The notes: generated by a model not told the origin, from the sequence alone. 64,000 bases of DNA from Gammaproteobacteria bacterium UBA7449 (GCA_002477465.1 DLPV01000016.1:23669-87668), one strand, 5' to 3'; counted from the first letter of the stretch, positions 35,826 through 45,471 are shown. Numbers and translations: made by a program.

Positions 35826-37007
35826 ATGTCTAACGCGGCCACCCTGACCCCGGAACAAACCCGTCGCAATCAGCTCGGCCTGATTGTCAGTGCCAGCATC
35901 GCCGCCCTGCTCTACCTCTACTTGTACGTGGAGATGGGCTGGCGTCAGGCCAGCCTGTTTCTGGTGGGACTGGCGGCCGGAGTGATTCTCTACCACGCGG
36001 CTTTTGGTTTTACCGGGGCGTGGCGCGAGGTGGCGAAGACCGGACGCAGCGCAGGCCTGCGGGCACAGATGGTGATGCTGGGAGTCACGGTGCTGATCTT
36101 CACCCCACTCATCTCGGTGGGCGAAATCGGTGGTATCGCCCTGCGCGGCAGCGTGGCACCAGTTAATCTCGGCGTGGTGTGCGGCGCCTTTCTGTTTGGT
36201 ATCGGTATGCAGCTGGGCGGCGGCTGTGCCTCTGGCACCCTGTTTACCGCCGGTGGCGGCAATGTACGTATGCTGGTGACCCTGGCGAGCTTTATCGCGG
36301 GTTCCGTGCTGGGCACCTTTCACTGGCAGAGCTGGCAGGGTGTCCCCGGCTTCGAGCCCATGGCCCTGTCCCGCAGCTTTGGCGTAGTCGGCGGCGTTCT
36401 TATCAGCATGGTGTTATTCGCCGGGGTCTACCTGGCGGCAGCGGCCTGGGAGAAATGCCGCCATGGCGACCTGCTCAGCACTAAAATCGCCAGCTCGCCC
36501 ACATTACTGCGCGGTCCCTGGCCATTGATCGCAGGCGCCCTGGCTTTGACGGCAGTCAATGTGGCTACGCTACTTCTGGCAGGCCGCCCCTGGGGTGTGA
36601 CCGCTGCCTTTGCCTTATGGGGAGCAAAAATTCTGGGCGTGGTGGGGCTCGATATTTCTCACTGGGCTTACTGGAGCAGGCCCAACTCATTGGCTTCGCT
36701 GAATGGCAGCCTATTTAACGATATCACCTCGGTGATGAACTTTGGCATCATGCTGGGGGCGTTAATGGCCGCCAGCCTGGCCCACAAGTTTTCCCCTTCC
36801 ATGCGCATCCCGGCGCGGTCGCTGCTAGCCGCGGTGGTCGGTGGATTAATGCTGGGCTACGGAGCGCGCATCGCCTTCGGCTGCAACATCGGCGCCTATT
36901 TTGGCGGCATCTCCTCCACCAGCCTGCACGGTTGGCTCTGGTTTGTGGCGGCCTTCGCCGGCAGCAGCATCGGCACTCGCCTGCGACCCTGGTTTGGCCT
37001 GGACTGA
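35826..37007 (+). CDS. YeeE/YedE (TsuA-like) sulfur-compound transporter
   Basis: 393 residues with about ten hydrophobic helices, after a good CAGGAG site. GMQLGGGCASGTL in the first half and RIAFGCNIGAYFGG near the end are the paired cysteine motifs of the YeeE/YedE family, whose studied member TsuA imports thiosulfate with cysteines relaying the ion. It would bring thiosulfate or a related sulfur species across the inner membrane. It directly precedes modE (65 bases), which may link it to molybdenum-dependent sulfur metabolism. Confidence 0.88.
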   Translation: MSNAATLTPEQTRRNQLGLIVSASIAALLYLYLYVEMGWRQASLFLVGLAAGVILYHAAFGFTGAWREVAKTGRSAGLRAQMVMLGVTVLIFTPLISVGEIGGIALRGSVAPVNLGVVCGAFLFGIGMQLGGGCASGTLFTAGGGNVRMLVTLASFIAGSVLGTFHWQSWQGVPGFEPMALSRSFGVVGGVLISMVLFAGVYLAAAAWEKCRHGDLLSTKIASSPTLLRGPWPLIAGALALTAVNVATLLLAGRPWGVTAAFALWGAKILGVVGLDISHWAYWSRPNSLASLNGSLFNDITSVMNFGIMLGALMAASLAHKFSPSMRIPARSLLAAVVGGLMLGYGARIAFGCNIGAYFGGISSTSLHGWLWFVAAFAGSSIGTRLRPWFGLD

Positions 37008-37072
37008 GGGCAGCAAACAAATAAGGCACAATGGGGTTTCCCTTTGCCGTCTTGGCCTAATACCATCGGTCC

Positions 37073-37933
37073 ATGAGCGATACTTTTAAGTCCAAGCCCA
37101 AATCCAGGTCGGAATCTGGGCCCAGGCCTAAATCCAAACCCGGGCGCCCGGCCCTGAAGGGCAGCCTGTTCCTGCAGCAGGATGAGCGCCAGTCCTTCAC
37201 CCAAGCCCAGATCGACCTGCTGAACGCCATCGCCTCCACGGGATCGATCAGCGGTGCTGCCCGCGCGGCGGGAGTCAGCTACAAGACCGCCTGGGATCGC
37301 ATCGATGCCATGAACAATCTCTCAACCAGGCCGCTAGTAGCCCGTTCCGCTGGCGGCGCCCGGGGCGGCGGCACCCAGCTTACAGACTTCGGTCAGCAGG
37401 TACTGAACGGCTTCAACGCAATCCAGGAACAGCACGCGGAATTTGTGGATCGTCTTGGAGAGCAGGTGCAGGAACTGGACGACGTGGCGGATTTTCTGAA
37501 CCTGGGAAAGCTCAAGACCAGCGCCCGTAACCAGTACCGCGGCCGCGTGAGCAAGTTGACCCGCGGCGCCGTCAATGCCGAGGTGGAACTGGCGCTCAGC
37601 GACAGTATCCGCCTAGTCGCCATCATCACCAATGACAGCGTCGAACGCATGGAGTTGGCGGTAGGCTGCGAGGCCATTGCCCTGATCAAGTCATCTTGGG
37701 TGTTACTATGTCGGGACAGCAGACTCAGGACCAGCGCCCGCAACCAGCTTGGCGGCATAATAAGTCAGGTCACCGACGGTGAAGTGAACGCAGAGGTGAC
37801 CCTGGACCTAGGAGACGGCAAAACCCTCACCGCCATGGTCACGAGCGCCAGCCTCGAAGACCTGGAAATGGAAGTGGGGGACAGTGCGACGGCACTGTTC
37901 AAAGCTTCGTCGGTCATACTGATGCGGGCCTGA
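37073..37933 (+). CDS. modE: Molybdate-responsive regulator ModE
   Basis: 286 residues: a basic, Lys/Ser/Pro-rich N-terminal extension (1-25), a winged-helix DNA-binding domain (about 40-105, SGAARAAGVSYKTAWD as recognition region) and two tandem TOBE molybdate-binding domains (about 140-205 and 215-285), each opening with TSARNQ. This is the full E. coli ModE architecture. Bound molybdate turns it into a repressor of molybdate uptake genes. The modBC operon, convergent and 57 bases away, carries a perfect ModE-type operator in its leader. Confidence 0.93.
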   Translation: MSDTFKSKPKSRSESGPRPKSKPGRPALKGSLFLQQDERQSFTQAQIDLLNAIASTGSISGAARAAGVSYKTAWDRIDAMNNLSTRPLVARSAGGARGGGTQLTDFGQQVLNGFNAIQEQHAEFVDRLGEQVQELDDVADFLNLGKLKTSARNQYRGRVSKLTRGAVNAEVELALSDSIRLVAIITNDSVERMELAVGCEAIALIKSSWVLLCRDSRLRTSARNQLGGIISQVTDGEVNAEVTLDLGDGKTLTAMVTSASLEDLEMEVGDSATALFKASSVILMRA

Positions 37934-37990
37934 GCAGACAGCCCATGGCGTCTGATTAGTTCAGCTTAATTCAGCTCAGCTCAATTTAGC

Positions 37991-39115
37991 TCAATACAGT
38001 ACCGCTACCGATTTAATCTGCGCCCACACCGGCTTGCCCGGACTCAGCGCCAGTTGCGCCACCGAACGCCGAGAGATCCGTGCGACGAGGCGCGTCTCGC
38101 CTGGCGCCCCCACCAAAAGTTGCACCAGCGCCATGGCAGGATCAGCATCCTCGGCAATGGCTGCCACCTCAGCAGGTAAGCGATTGAGTATACTGCTGGC
38201 CTGATCGGCTTCCAGGGACAGACTGATATCCCGCGCCAGGGTACGCACCCGCAGCTGCTGGCCCATGGCCTCACCACTATCCCGCAGCCAGAGCTGGCCA
38301 CCCTCAAAATCGACACGGATCAGGTGCCACTCACTATCCCGCTCTGTCACCCTGCCTTCAACGATTGCACCGGCCTCCTCACCCAATATACCCGGCACAT
38401 CAATCCGAGCCAGCACCTCGCGAATCGGACCACAAGCGCGGACCCTGCCTTGGGACAGGATCATCAGGTGGTCCGCAAGTCGGGTCACCTCATCAAGGGC
38501 ATGGGTGACATAGATCATGGGGATTTTCAGCTCGGCCCGTATGCGATCCAGATAAGGCAGGATCTCCTGCTTGCGAGTCTGATCCAGAGCCGCCAGCGGC
38601 TCATCCATCAGCAGCAACTCGGGTTTGATCAAGAGTGACCGGGCGATAGACAGACGCTGGCGTTCACCGCCAGATAGTTGCTGCGGTCGCTGCTGCAGCA
38701 GATCTCCGAGGCCCAGCAGCGCGATGACATCTTGCACCTCCTGCTCATTTACAGTCGCGGCGGCACGCTTGCGGGCAAATTCCAGATTGCCCGCGGCCGT
38801 CAGATGCTCGAACAAACTCGCTTCCTGAAACACATAGCCGACGGGGCGTCGATGCGCCGGCAGGGATTCTTTTTCATCGTGCCAGGTCTCCCCTTTTACC
38901 CGTAAATAGCCTGACTCGATGGGCTGCAATCCAGCCAGGGCTCGGAGCAACGTGGTCTTGCCGCAACCGGAGGCACCGAACACCACGGTCACACCGGCGC
39001 CCGGGAGACGCTCATCGACCCGCAGGTCAAATGACCCGGCTTCGTGTTTCGAACCCGGCAGACGCACAGAAAAATCGGCAATGATGGCAGAGTTGAGTGT
39101 TGCGGCAGCAGTCAT
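37991..39115 (-). CDS. modC: Molybdate ABC transporter ATP-binding protein ModC
   Basis: 374 residues. Walker A GASGCGKTT is at 47-55, the ABC signature LSGGERQR near 147, Walker B LLLMDEPLAALD near 167. The C-terminal 130 residues hold the TOBE domain typical of ModC, which senses molybdate (ILGEEAGAIVEGRVTER and after). It powers ModB. It begins nine bases after modB ends and is in the same operon. Confidence 0.93.
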   Translation of the reverse strand: MTAAATLNSAIIADFSVRLPGSKHEAGSFDLRVDERLPGAGVTVVFGASGCGKTTLLRALAGLQPIESGYLRVKGETWHDEKESLPAHRRPVGYVFQEASLFEHLTAAGNLEFARKRAAATVNEQEVQDVIALLGLGDLLQQRPQQLSGGERQRLSIARSLLIKPELLLMDEPLAALDQTRKQEILPYLDRIRAELKIPMIYVTHALDEVTRLADHLMILSQGRVRACGPIREVLARIDVPGILGEEAGAIVEGRVTERDSEWHLIRVDFEGGQLWLRDSGEAMGQQLRVRTLARDISLSLEADQASSILNRLPAEVAAIAEDADPAMALVQLLVGAPGETRLVARISRRSVAQLALSPGKPVWAQIKSVAVLY

Positions 39116-39124
39116 GACGGTGCC

Positions 39125-39820
39125 TCAGGCGCTGAAGCGCAGACCAGCGTCGCCGCGCCGGGCCGGGATGGAATACAGAAACAACAGCACCAGGAAGGAA
39201 AACAGCACCATAGCCCCCGCCAGCCAATGGGCCTGACCATAATCCAGCGCCTCCACATGATCATAGATCTGCACTGACAGCACTCGAGTCTGTCCCGGAA
39301 TATTGCCGCCGATCATCAGCACCACCCCAAATTCCCCCAGGGTATGGGCGAAGCCCAGCACCGAGGCGCTGAGAAAACCGGGTCGCGCCAGGGGCAGGAC
39401 TACATGCAGGAAGCGGTCCCAGGGGCCGGCTCTCAGGGTTGCGGCCATCTCCAGGGGGCGCTCGCCAATACTGGCAAAGGAATTTTGCAGGGGCTGCACC
39501 ACGAAGGGCATGGAATAACACACTGAGCCCACTACCAGGCCCCAGAAGGTAAACGGCAGAGAGCCCAGACCAAGGGATTGGGTCAAGCCCCCGATGGGCC
39601 CGTTTGGCCCCATGGCCACCAGCAGATAAAAACCCAGCACCGTGGGCGGCAGCACCAGCGGTAGCGCCACGATTGATGCCACTGGCCCCTTGAGTCTGGA
39701 GCGGGTGCGCGCCAGCCACCACGCCAGGGGCGTACCGAGCATTAGCAGGATCAGGGTTGTGACTGCGGCGAGCTGCAGGCTCAAACTGATAGCCGCCCAG
39801 TCTGCTGCGCTAAAACCCAT
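39125..39820 (-). CDS. modB: Molybdate ABC transporter permease ModB
   Basis: 231 residues, the usual ModB length, with about five membrane helices. GPNGPIGGL and the coupling region EMAATLRAGPWDRFLHVVLPLARPG carry the EAA-type motif that contacts ModC. It is the first gene of the operon. The usual partner gene modA (periplasmic molybdate-binding protein) is missing: upstream is the ModE-type operator and then a divergent DUF488 gene. The system therefore needs a ModA encoded elsewhere. Confidence 0.93.
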   Translation of the reverse strand: MGFSAADWAAISLSLQLAAVTTLILLMLGTPLAWWLARTRSRLKGPVASIVALPLVLPPTVLGFYLLVAMGPNGPIGGLTQSLGLGSLPFTFWGLVVGSVCYSMPFVVQPLQNSFASIGERPLEMAATLRAGPWDRFLHVVLPLARPGFLSASVLGFAHTLGEFGVVLMIGGNIPGQTRVLSVQIYDHVEALDYGQAHWLAGAMVLFSFLVLLFLYSIPARRGDAGLRFSA

Positions 39821-40189
39821 ACTTACCTCATCAAAAATTCATAGAAAACCAGCGTTATATAGCAATTTATATAACGCTGTTCAAGCGCTATTTGAAAATT
39901 AACCCTATATTTTTCAGCAAGTAAGGAAAAAATAGACCCAACGCCATTTGATGTATGGCGTGGTCAGATCGCGCTGTTCGTGTCGAGCGACTAGCATTCC
40001 ATCAAGTGACTGACAAACCCGACATGCGCTGAAAAAATCGTGACCATCGCACAGGGGCAGGATTGGGATGCGAAACTACTGCCAAGAGGATGAAGTTAGG
40101 GAGCTGCAAATGGGTAGCCGCCGGTCAGCTGCCGCCTATGGCTGTGCTAGCTGCTATGATTATCCCCTTACACAACGCGTGCTCATTAA
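39821..40189. other. Divergent intergenic region of modB and the DUF488 gene
   Basis: About 370 bases. It contains the ModE-type operator at 39851-39878. The rest shows no coding frame long enough or convincing, and in particular no modA remnant that I can see. Confidence 0.6.
39851..39878. promoter_or_regulatory. ModE-type operator
   Basis: AGCGTTATATA (39851-39861) and TATATAACGCT (39868-39878) are perfect 11-base inverted repeats with a 6-base spacer (GCAATT). This matches the CGTTATATA/TATATAACG core of E. coli ModE boxes. It ends 31 bases before the modB start codon, where a bound dimer would block transcription. modE lies at the other end of the same cluster. Confidence 0.88.
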
Positions 40190-40786
40190 ATGTCAGCCAC
40201 TCTCTTTAGTATCGGTTACGCGACCAAGCCATTGACCGAATTTATGGTCCAGCTCCAAAGCTACGAAGTGAACGTGGTGGCAGACGTGCGCTCGGTGCCC
40301 TACAGCGCCGCCTTTCATGACTACCATCGGGAACTCCTGCAGCGTGCGCTCAAGCAACAAGGAATAAGCTATGTCTATTTGGGTAAGGAGCTCGGTCCGC
40401 GCTCAACGAACCCGGCACACTACGACGAAACAGGCCGAGTGCAATATGACCGCCTGCAGCGGGCCGACAATTTCTTGCATGGCATAGAGCGCCTGCTAAC
40501 CGGGCTGGATAAGGCACTCAATATCGCCCTGCTCTGTGCAGAAAAAGACCCGGCGTTCTGCCATCGCAGTCTCCTGATCGGTCACCATCTGGCTCGGGCC
40601 AACGCCCTGCCGATACAACACATCGGATTTGACGGTGCATTGGAATCACAGGCTGAACTGGAGCAGCGCCTGGTGTCATTGCACGATCTGGAGCAAGACC
40701 TGTTCGCCGCAGCGGATGATCTTGCCGAGCTAGCCTATAAACGCCAGGTGCAGGCCACTAGCTATCGAAAGTCTTCCGATTCCTGA
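40190..40786 (+). CDS. DUF488-family protein
   Basis: 198 residues. SIGYATKPLTEF at the start, VVADVRSVPYS (the DVR-P-S motif), YVYLGKELGPRS and the C-terminal LCAEKDPAFCHRSLL (C...CHR) are all hallmarks of DUF488. The function is unknown; the conserved cysteine-histidine site suggests metal binding or a thiol enzyme. It is monocistronic, divergent from modB. Confidence 0.85.
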   Translation: MSATLFSIGYATKPLTEFMVQLQSYEVNVVADVRSVPYSAAFHDYHRELLQRALKQQGISYVYLGKELGPRSTNPAHYDETGRVQYDRLQRADNFLHGIERLLTGLDKALNIALLCAEKDPAFCHRSLLIGHHLARANALPIQHIGFDGALESQAELEQRLVSLHDLEQDLFAAADDLAELAYKRQVQATSYRKSSDS

Positions 40787-40834
40787 AGCACTGCGCCTGC
40801 CCGCGATTTTTTACTCTAACCCAATAACGCGCGC

Positions 40835-42874
40835 CTAGTCCTCAGCCTCAAGATCGCTGCGATAACGTGCAAACCAGGCCAGGATATTATCCACCTTGGC
40901 AATCTGGTGAGACGGGCGTCCGGCGATACCATGGGACGCTTCCGGTACCCGCACCATGGCGGTGTCTACCTGCTGTAGTTTCAATGCCTGATAATACTGC
41001 TCGGATTCCGCAATGGGGGTGCGGTGGTCAGCTTCGCCTGTCAGCAACAGCGTAGGCGTGGTGACATTGCCCACTAGGGATAAGGGTGAACGCTGCCAGT
41101 AGGTATCAAAATCCTCCCAGGGCATATTCTCAAACCAGTAGCGGGTTACACCTTCCGGAATATCACTGTACAGCGCATGACTGATCCAGTTGATCACCGG
41201 CTTGACCACCGCAGCGGCAGCGAAGCGATCTGTGTTGCCCACAATCCAGGCCGTGAGCACGCCACCACCGGAACCGCCGGTGACAAACAGCTGGTCTTCA
41301 TCTATGAATCCCATGTCGATCACTGCGTCGACTCCGGATATGAGGTCATCATAGTCCTGGCTTGGATAGTTATGATGGATCTCGTTGGCAAACTCGTAGC
41401 CGTAGCTGGTGGAACCGCGGGGATTGGTATATAGCACCACGTAGCCAGCCGCCGCATAGAGCTGCACCTCGGTGGAGAAATAAGGCCCATAGGCGGTGAA
41501 GGGACCACCGTGAATTTCCAACAGCAGCGGATAATCCTCATCCGCATCGAAATCAGGTGGCGTCACCAGCCAACCATTCACATCGTGGTCACCCACGGAA
41601 GAACGCCAGCTGACCTCGCGCACCTCCCCGAGAGTCTTGTGATCCAACAGGTCAGCGTTGAGATCAGTCAATTTAGTGGAACTTCCCCCGCGTCCAATCG
41701 CGACATCTGCCGGACGCTGCGCGTCTCCCGCTGAGTAAGCGTAGGCGCCATTGTCGGCGACCGAATAGCTGCCACTGGTATAGGGACGGCTGATACCAAC
41801 ACTACCCATATCGGATAATAAGGGAGATACGTTGCCTTCCATATCCAGCGACGCCAGATTGCGCTTACCGAAGTCATCATAGGAAATCAGTAGCTGTGAA
41901 GAACTGCCGGACCAATTCACCGAGACTACCGATCGATCCAGGTCATCAGTCAGAACGCTAACCTCGCCGCTGTTTACATCCAGAATATTGACCTGGGTGT
42001 TGTGATAACCCATGCGCTCATCGTCATAGCCAAGGTAGGCGATGCGGCTGCCATCGGGTGAAAACGCCGGTGCGAAGTCAGGGCCATCACGGCTTGTTAG
42101 TTGCGACATCTCGCCACTGGTCAAATTGACCGACCACAGATCGCTATTCTGCTGGCGATACTGCCAATCTTCGTTGCGATTGGCAGAGACTACAATCTCT
42201 TCCCCATCGGGGGACCAGCTCAGACTGCCGCTATGGTTGTAGTCGCCGCTGGTAACTTGTCTGGGTGTACCCCCATCTGCCGGCAGTACGAACACATGGG
42301 TATAGCCCACGTCGAGATAGCCGCGACCATCGGATCGATAGTTCAGCTGGTCAGTTACTGTGACACCTGGCGCCCAATTAGCGCCTTTCGGCTTGGCCAG
42401 TGGCGTGGCAAGAGTCATACCCTCGCCTTTCACCAGAGCAGAAAACGCGATGCTCTTTCCGTCTGGCGACCAGCTCAGGCCGCGGGGCGAGTTTTCCAGG
42501 TTGCTCAAGAGTGCAGTCTGCCCGGTATCCATCCAGCGCACATACAGTTCTGGGCCCCTGCCTTCAGCGCTGGACACATACGCCAGACGGGAACCATCAG
42601 GTGCCCAGCGGGGGCTGGAATAGGAGTCTGCCCCGGACAACAGCGGTCGGTGATTGGAACCATCGGCATCTACAATCCAGATATTGGCCCGGGTAGAGTC
42701 GCTCATGATGTCATTGGCATTACGCACATAGACAACCTGGGATCCATCGGGTGAAATTTGCGGATCTGCGGCAATCTCCAGCTCGAATACATCGGTGTTA
42801 AGGAAAGTATCCAGGTGATCATCCGCGAAGGCGGATGCACAGAACAATAGGGTCAACAGGGCCAGGCGCAACAT
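40835..42874 (-). CDS. Exported S9-family prolyl oligopeptidase-like peptidase
   Basis: The open frame starts at a GTG at 42967, but the ATG at 42874 has a GGAG site and begins a signal peptide (LRLALLTLLFCASAFA). The 679-residue enzyme has an N-terminal TolB/PD40-type propeller (repeats of the SPDG form, residues 35-380) and a C-terminal alpha/beta hydrolase. The triad is Ser535 (TGGSGGG), Asp616 (GEADHRTP) and His648 (EASHGI). It cleaves peptides in the periplasm, as acylaminoacyl- or dipeptidyl-peptidases do. The terminator of the upstream gene lies between the two. Confidence 0.9.
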   Translation of the reverse strand: MLRLALLTLLFCASAFADDHLDTFLNTDVFELEIAADPQISPDGSQVVYVRNANDIMSDSTRANIWIVDADGSNHRPLLSGADSYSSPRWAPDGSRLAYVSSAEGRGPELYVRWMDTGQTALLSNLENSPRGLSWSPDGKSIAFSALVKGEGMTLATPLAKPKGANWAPGVTVTDQLNYRSDGRGYLDVGYTHVFVLPADGGTPRQVTSGDYNHSGSLSWSPDGEEIVVSANRNEDWQYRQQNSDLWSVNLTSGEMSQLTSRDGPDFAPAFSPDGSRIAYLGYDDERMGYHNTQVNILDVNSGEVSVLTDDLDRSVVSVNWSGSSSQLLISYDDFGKRNLASLDMEGNVSPLLSDMGSVGISRPYTSGSYSVADNGAYAYSAGDAQRPADVAIGRGGSSTKLTDLNADLLDHKTLGEVREVSWRSSVGDHDVNGWLVTPPDFDADEDYPLLLEIHGGPFTAYGPYFSTEVQLYAAAGYVVLYTNPRGSTSYGYEFANEIHHNYPSQDYDDLISGVDAVIDMGFIDEDQLFVTGGSGGGVLTAWIVGNTDRFAAAAVVKPVINWISHALYSDIPEGVTRYWFENMPWEDFDTYWQRSPLSLVGNVTTPTLLLTGEADHRTPIAESEQYYQALKLQQVDTAMVRVPEASHGIAGRPSHQIAKVDNILAWFARYRSDLEAED

Positions 42875-42975
42875 GGAGCAGTCTCCGGATAAGCAGGGTT
42901 GGATGGCGAAGCATAGGCAGAAATTCGGTGGATGTCTAAGGTTTGAATTTCCGCAAGTGAAAAGCACCAGGCATG

Positions 42976-43009
42976 AAAAAGCCCAACGGATGCCGCATCG
43001 GTTAGGCTC
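42976..43009 (-). terminator. Terminator of the secreted-family paralogue 3 gene
   Basis: Read leftward, AGCCTAACCGATG and CATCCGTTGGGCT form a 13-base stem with two mismatches around a CGG loop, followed by TTTTTC. It is about 45 bases beyond the stop at 43057. Confidence 0.75.
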
Positions 43010-43056
43010 TTCGAATTCAGGCTGGCTGTGGTGAGACAGCGCAACCGGTTTGGCGA

Positions 43057-44106
43057 CTAGTCGTCGTCGGAACCACTTTCGGCTTCGACTTCCAGGCGGC
43101 GGGCGCCGGCCAACATGCCGGGCATGGCGTGATTGCCTTCGTGGCAGGCATATTCGTACATTTCACCGTCCATTTCATGGAAGCTCAGCTCCGCAGTCCA
43201 GGGCTGCACGTACAGGTTGTCGTCTTCTACCGTAAATTGATACACGATTTCAGTGTCTGAGTAGCGCTCGAAGCGCTCAATGATTCGACCCTCGGCAGTG
43301 ATTGGCACCGAACTCTCGGCCATTTGCTTGGGATTAATATTGACTGTTTCTACCACCAGCATGCCGTCTTCATACCAGCCAACGGAATCGCCCAGCCACT
43401 GCTTCAGCACGGCGGGTCGTCGGTTCGCGCGGGCTTCCTCAGCGGAGCCGTAGAGGGGAATGATGCGCGCATCGTGGGCCATCTCAACGGTAATGATCAC
43501 GTAATCATCGGACTGCACGATCTCATAAGTGCTGTTATACAGGGTGCCCATCATGCCGGGGCCGGCGGTGTTGCCAAAACCCAGCAGACAACGCTCAGCC
43601 AGGGGAAATATCTCCGGCCCTTCGTCGGCACCAACGCCGGTCAGGTAGCGAGCGCCATAGTTGCGCACATCCCAATCGGGCTTGGGCTGCTCCAGTCTTG
43701 GCACGCGGCCGTTTGGTGGATCAATAATATAGGAGGTGCGGTATTCGCCTTTCACGTAAGCCAGGGTTGAACCGGGATCGGTCCAGAACAGATTGTAGCC
43801 ACGCAGGCCAAAGTCCTGGGAGCCTACCGGCGGTGCACCGGTTTCAGGATCGATAGCCGGACCACTTTCGATGTTATCTGCGGATATTCCGGCGAGCCCC
43901 ATATTGGCAACCATGGCAGCCGCTTGTTCCGCGGTTACCACCAGATCTTCAATACCACGGGGGCGAGTCAACCCAGTGCGCGAGGCATTGGTCCAGGTAC
44001 CAGTCAATTCAGGGCGCTCCGCGCTCTGGGCAAAAACCGCGCCTGAGCAGGCCACGGACAGGCCGAAGACAGCGGAACACAGTGACAGCTTTTTGCTGTT
44101 AGTCAT
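43057..44106 (-). CDS. Secreted protein of the unnamed GxPDxxGxW family (paralogue 3 of 3)
   Basis: 349 residues. Signal peptide about 1-26 (GAVFAQ). The N-terminal motif is reduced to AERPELTGTW, the core is WYEDGMLVVETVN, and YEYACHEGNHAM near the end matches the 347-residue paralogue at 10191-11234. It ends in an acidic tail (SGSDDD). It is 30 kb from the other two. Length, layout and the ACHEGN motif show it to be the same type as the longer one. Function unknown; divergent from a DUF1080 gene. Confidence 0.75.
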   Translation of the reverse strand: MTNSKKLSLCSAVFGLSVACSGAVFAQSAERPELTGTWTNASRTGLTRPRGIEDLVVTAEQAAAMVANMGLAGISADNIESGPAIDPETGAPPVGSQDFGLRGYNLFWTDPGSTLAYVKGEYRTSYIIDPPNGRVPRLEQPKPDWDVRNYGARYLTGVGADEGPEIFPLAERCLLGFGNTAGPGMMGTLYNSTYEIVQSDDYVIITVEMAHDARIIPLYGSAEEARANRRPAVLKQWLGDSVGWYEDGMLVVETVNINPKQMAESSVPITAEGRIIERFERYSDTEIVYQFTVEDDNLYVQPWTAELSFHEMDGEMYEYACHEGNHAMPGMLAGARRLEVEAESGSDDD

Positions 44107-44367
44107 GACAAAACCCTCTAGATTTCAAGCAGCTACGCTGCTCTTCCCTGCCACCAGCGGCAGTAAACAACCATTGTACTATTTCTCGCCTGGGCATTCT
44201 CCCCATTTTCGACCCTCAGCAGAGGGCTTTCTGCCCGTGTAAAGACATTGAATTGCCTCAGCTTTTGACGCTACCCTGCGTGGTTTATGGAGTCGTTTAT
44301 TCGCTCCCCTGAATTCGCCCTGCTTTCCAATAACCCAATAACAATCACGAAAAACCGGAGAATGAAC

Positions 44368-44988
44368 ATGACTAGAGTGTTGCGCCTTATGGGCAATGTA
44401 TTTCTGCTGAGCGTCGCTGCCTTGAGCGGCACGATCATTGGCTTGACCAGTGGCGCAACTCAGGCCGCCGAAGGCGAATGGATCACCCTGATCGATGGCA
44501 CCGAGGGTTTGGAGAATTTCAATACCGTCGGCGACGCAAACTGGACGGCCGAAATGGCCTCAATCCGCGCCACCGAGGGCAGCGGAGCATCCTGGCTGGT
44601 GAGTAAGCAGAGCTATAGCAACTTTGAACTGCGGGTGGAGTTCTGGGCTACCCATGATGCCAACAGCGGCGTCTATATGCGTTGTCAAAACCCGGAGCGG
44701 ATTACCGACCGGGATTGCTACGAGGCCAACATCTTCGACCAGCGCCCGGAAGCCGCCTATGGCACCGGCGGCATTGTGCATGTTGCACCGGTATCGGAGC
44801 CATTGCCCAAGGCCGGTGATCGCTGGAATATCTACAGGCTGATCATGGATGGTGATCATTTGATCGTGGAATTAAACGGCGAGCGAACGGTGGATGTGCG
44901 CGAAGACAAGTTGGCCAGTGGCCCCTTTGCTTTGCAGTGGGCGCGCGGAGAACTGCGCTTTCGCAAGGTGCAGATCCGGGAAATCTAG
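44368..44988 (+). CDS. Secreted DUF1080 (3-keto-disaccharide hydrolase-like) protein
   Basis: The ATG at 44368 sits seven bases after GGAG (44357-44360); in-frame ATGs at 44287 and 44362 are less well placed. 206 residues: signal peptide (to about 34, ATQAAEG), then a single DUF1080 jelly-roll domain (WITLIDGTEGLENF at the start, FELRVEFWATHDANSGVYMR, WNIYRLIMDGDHLIVELNG). The family includes hydrolases of 3-keto-glycosides, but many members are uncharacterised. It is divergent from the third paralogue of the unknown secreted family. Confidence 0.85.
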   Translation: MTRVLRLMGNVFLLSVAALSGTIIGLTSGATQAAEGEWITLIDGTEGLENFNTVGDANWTAEMASIRATEGSGASWLVSKQSYSNFELRVEFWATHDANSGVYMRCQNPERITDRDCYEANIFDQRPEAAYGTGGIVHVAPVSEPLPKAGDRWNIYRLIMDGDHLIVELNGERTVDVREDKLASGPFALQWARGELRFRKVQIREI

Positions 44989-45036
44989 TTCCTGGAAGCC
45001 TGAACCCGTAAATCTGGGTTATGAAAGCAAGGCCGG

Positions 45037-45471
45037 CTAATTAGCTGGCGTGCTGAGCTGGTCGATTAGCCGCTGCAGCGCGGCGGGTGCATCTGCTTTT
45101 CGCGCCGCCAACTCCTGCAAATATTGCAGGGGGGATTCTCCCTGCGGAATGCTGTAACGCTCACCATCCTGCTGGGCAACCATCTCATCACCCTCGATCA
45201 ACAGGCTGGCGCCATGGGCACCATAATAGGTGGACAGCCCGGTATCGACGATCAACACCTTGCCCTCGAATCGCGGCAGAATCACCCCGGCACCTGGGGT
45301 ATGCCCGATTACGATATGGTCAACATCGTAGAAACCCAGCAGCGCATCGACATGAGCCAACTCCGTGGCCGCATCATTCTGCGCCAGGCCGCGATACCAC
45401 AGCGGCACATCATCAGCTTCAGACAGCCCTGGCTCTTCCCCCAGATTGCCCGCCAGTTCGTGGCAGAACAC
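45037..45471 (-). pseudogene. 3' remnant of a calcineurin-like metallophosphoesterase
   Basis: VPLWYRGLAQND, VDHIVIGHTPGAG (the GHTP motif) and KVLIVDTGLSTYYGA are the last third of bacterial metallophosphoesterases. The N-terminal GDxHG, GDxxDRG and GNHE metal motifs are all missing. The first 17 codons (45421-45471) are the antisense of the gene on the other strand, so the 144-residue frame has no real start. It was truncated at the junction near 45430-45470. Confidence 0.7.
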
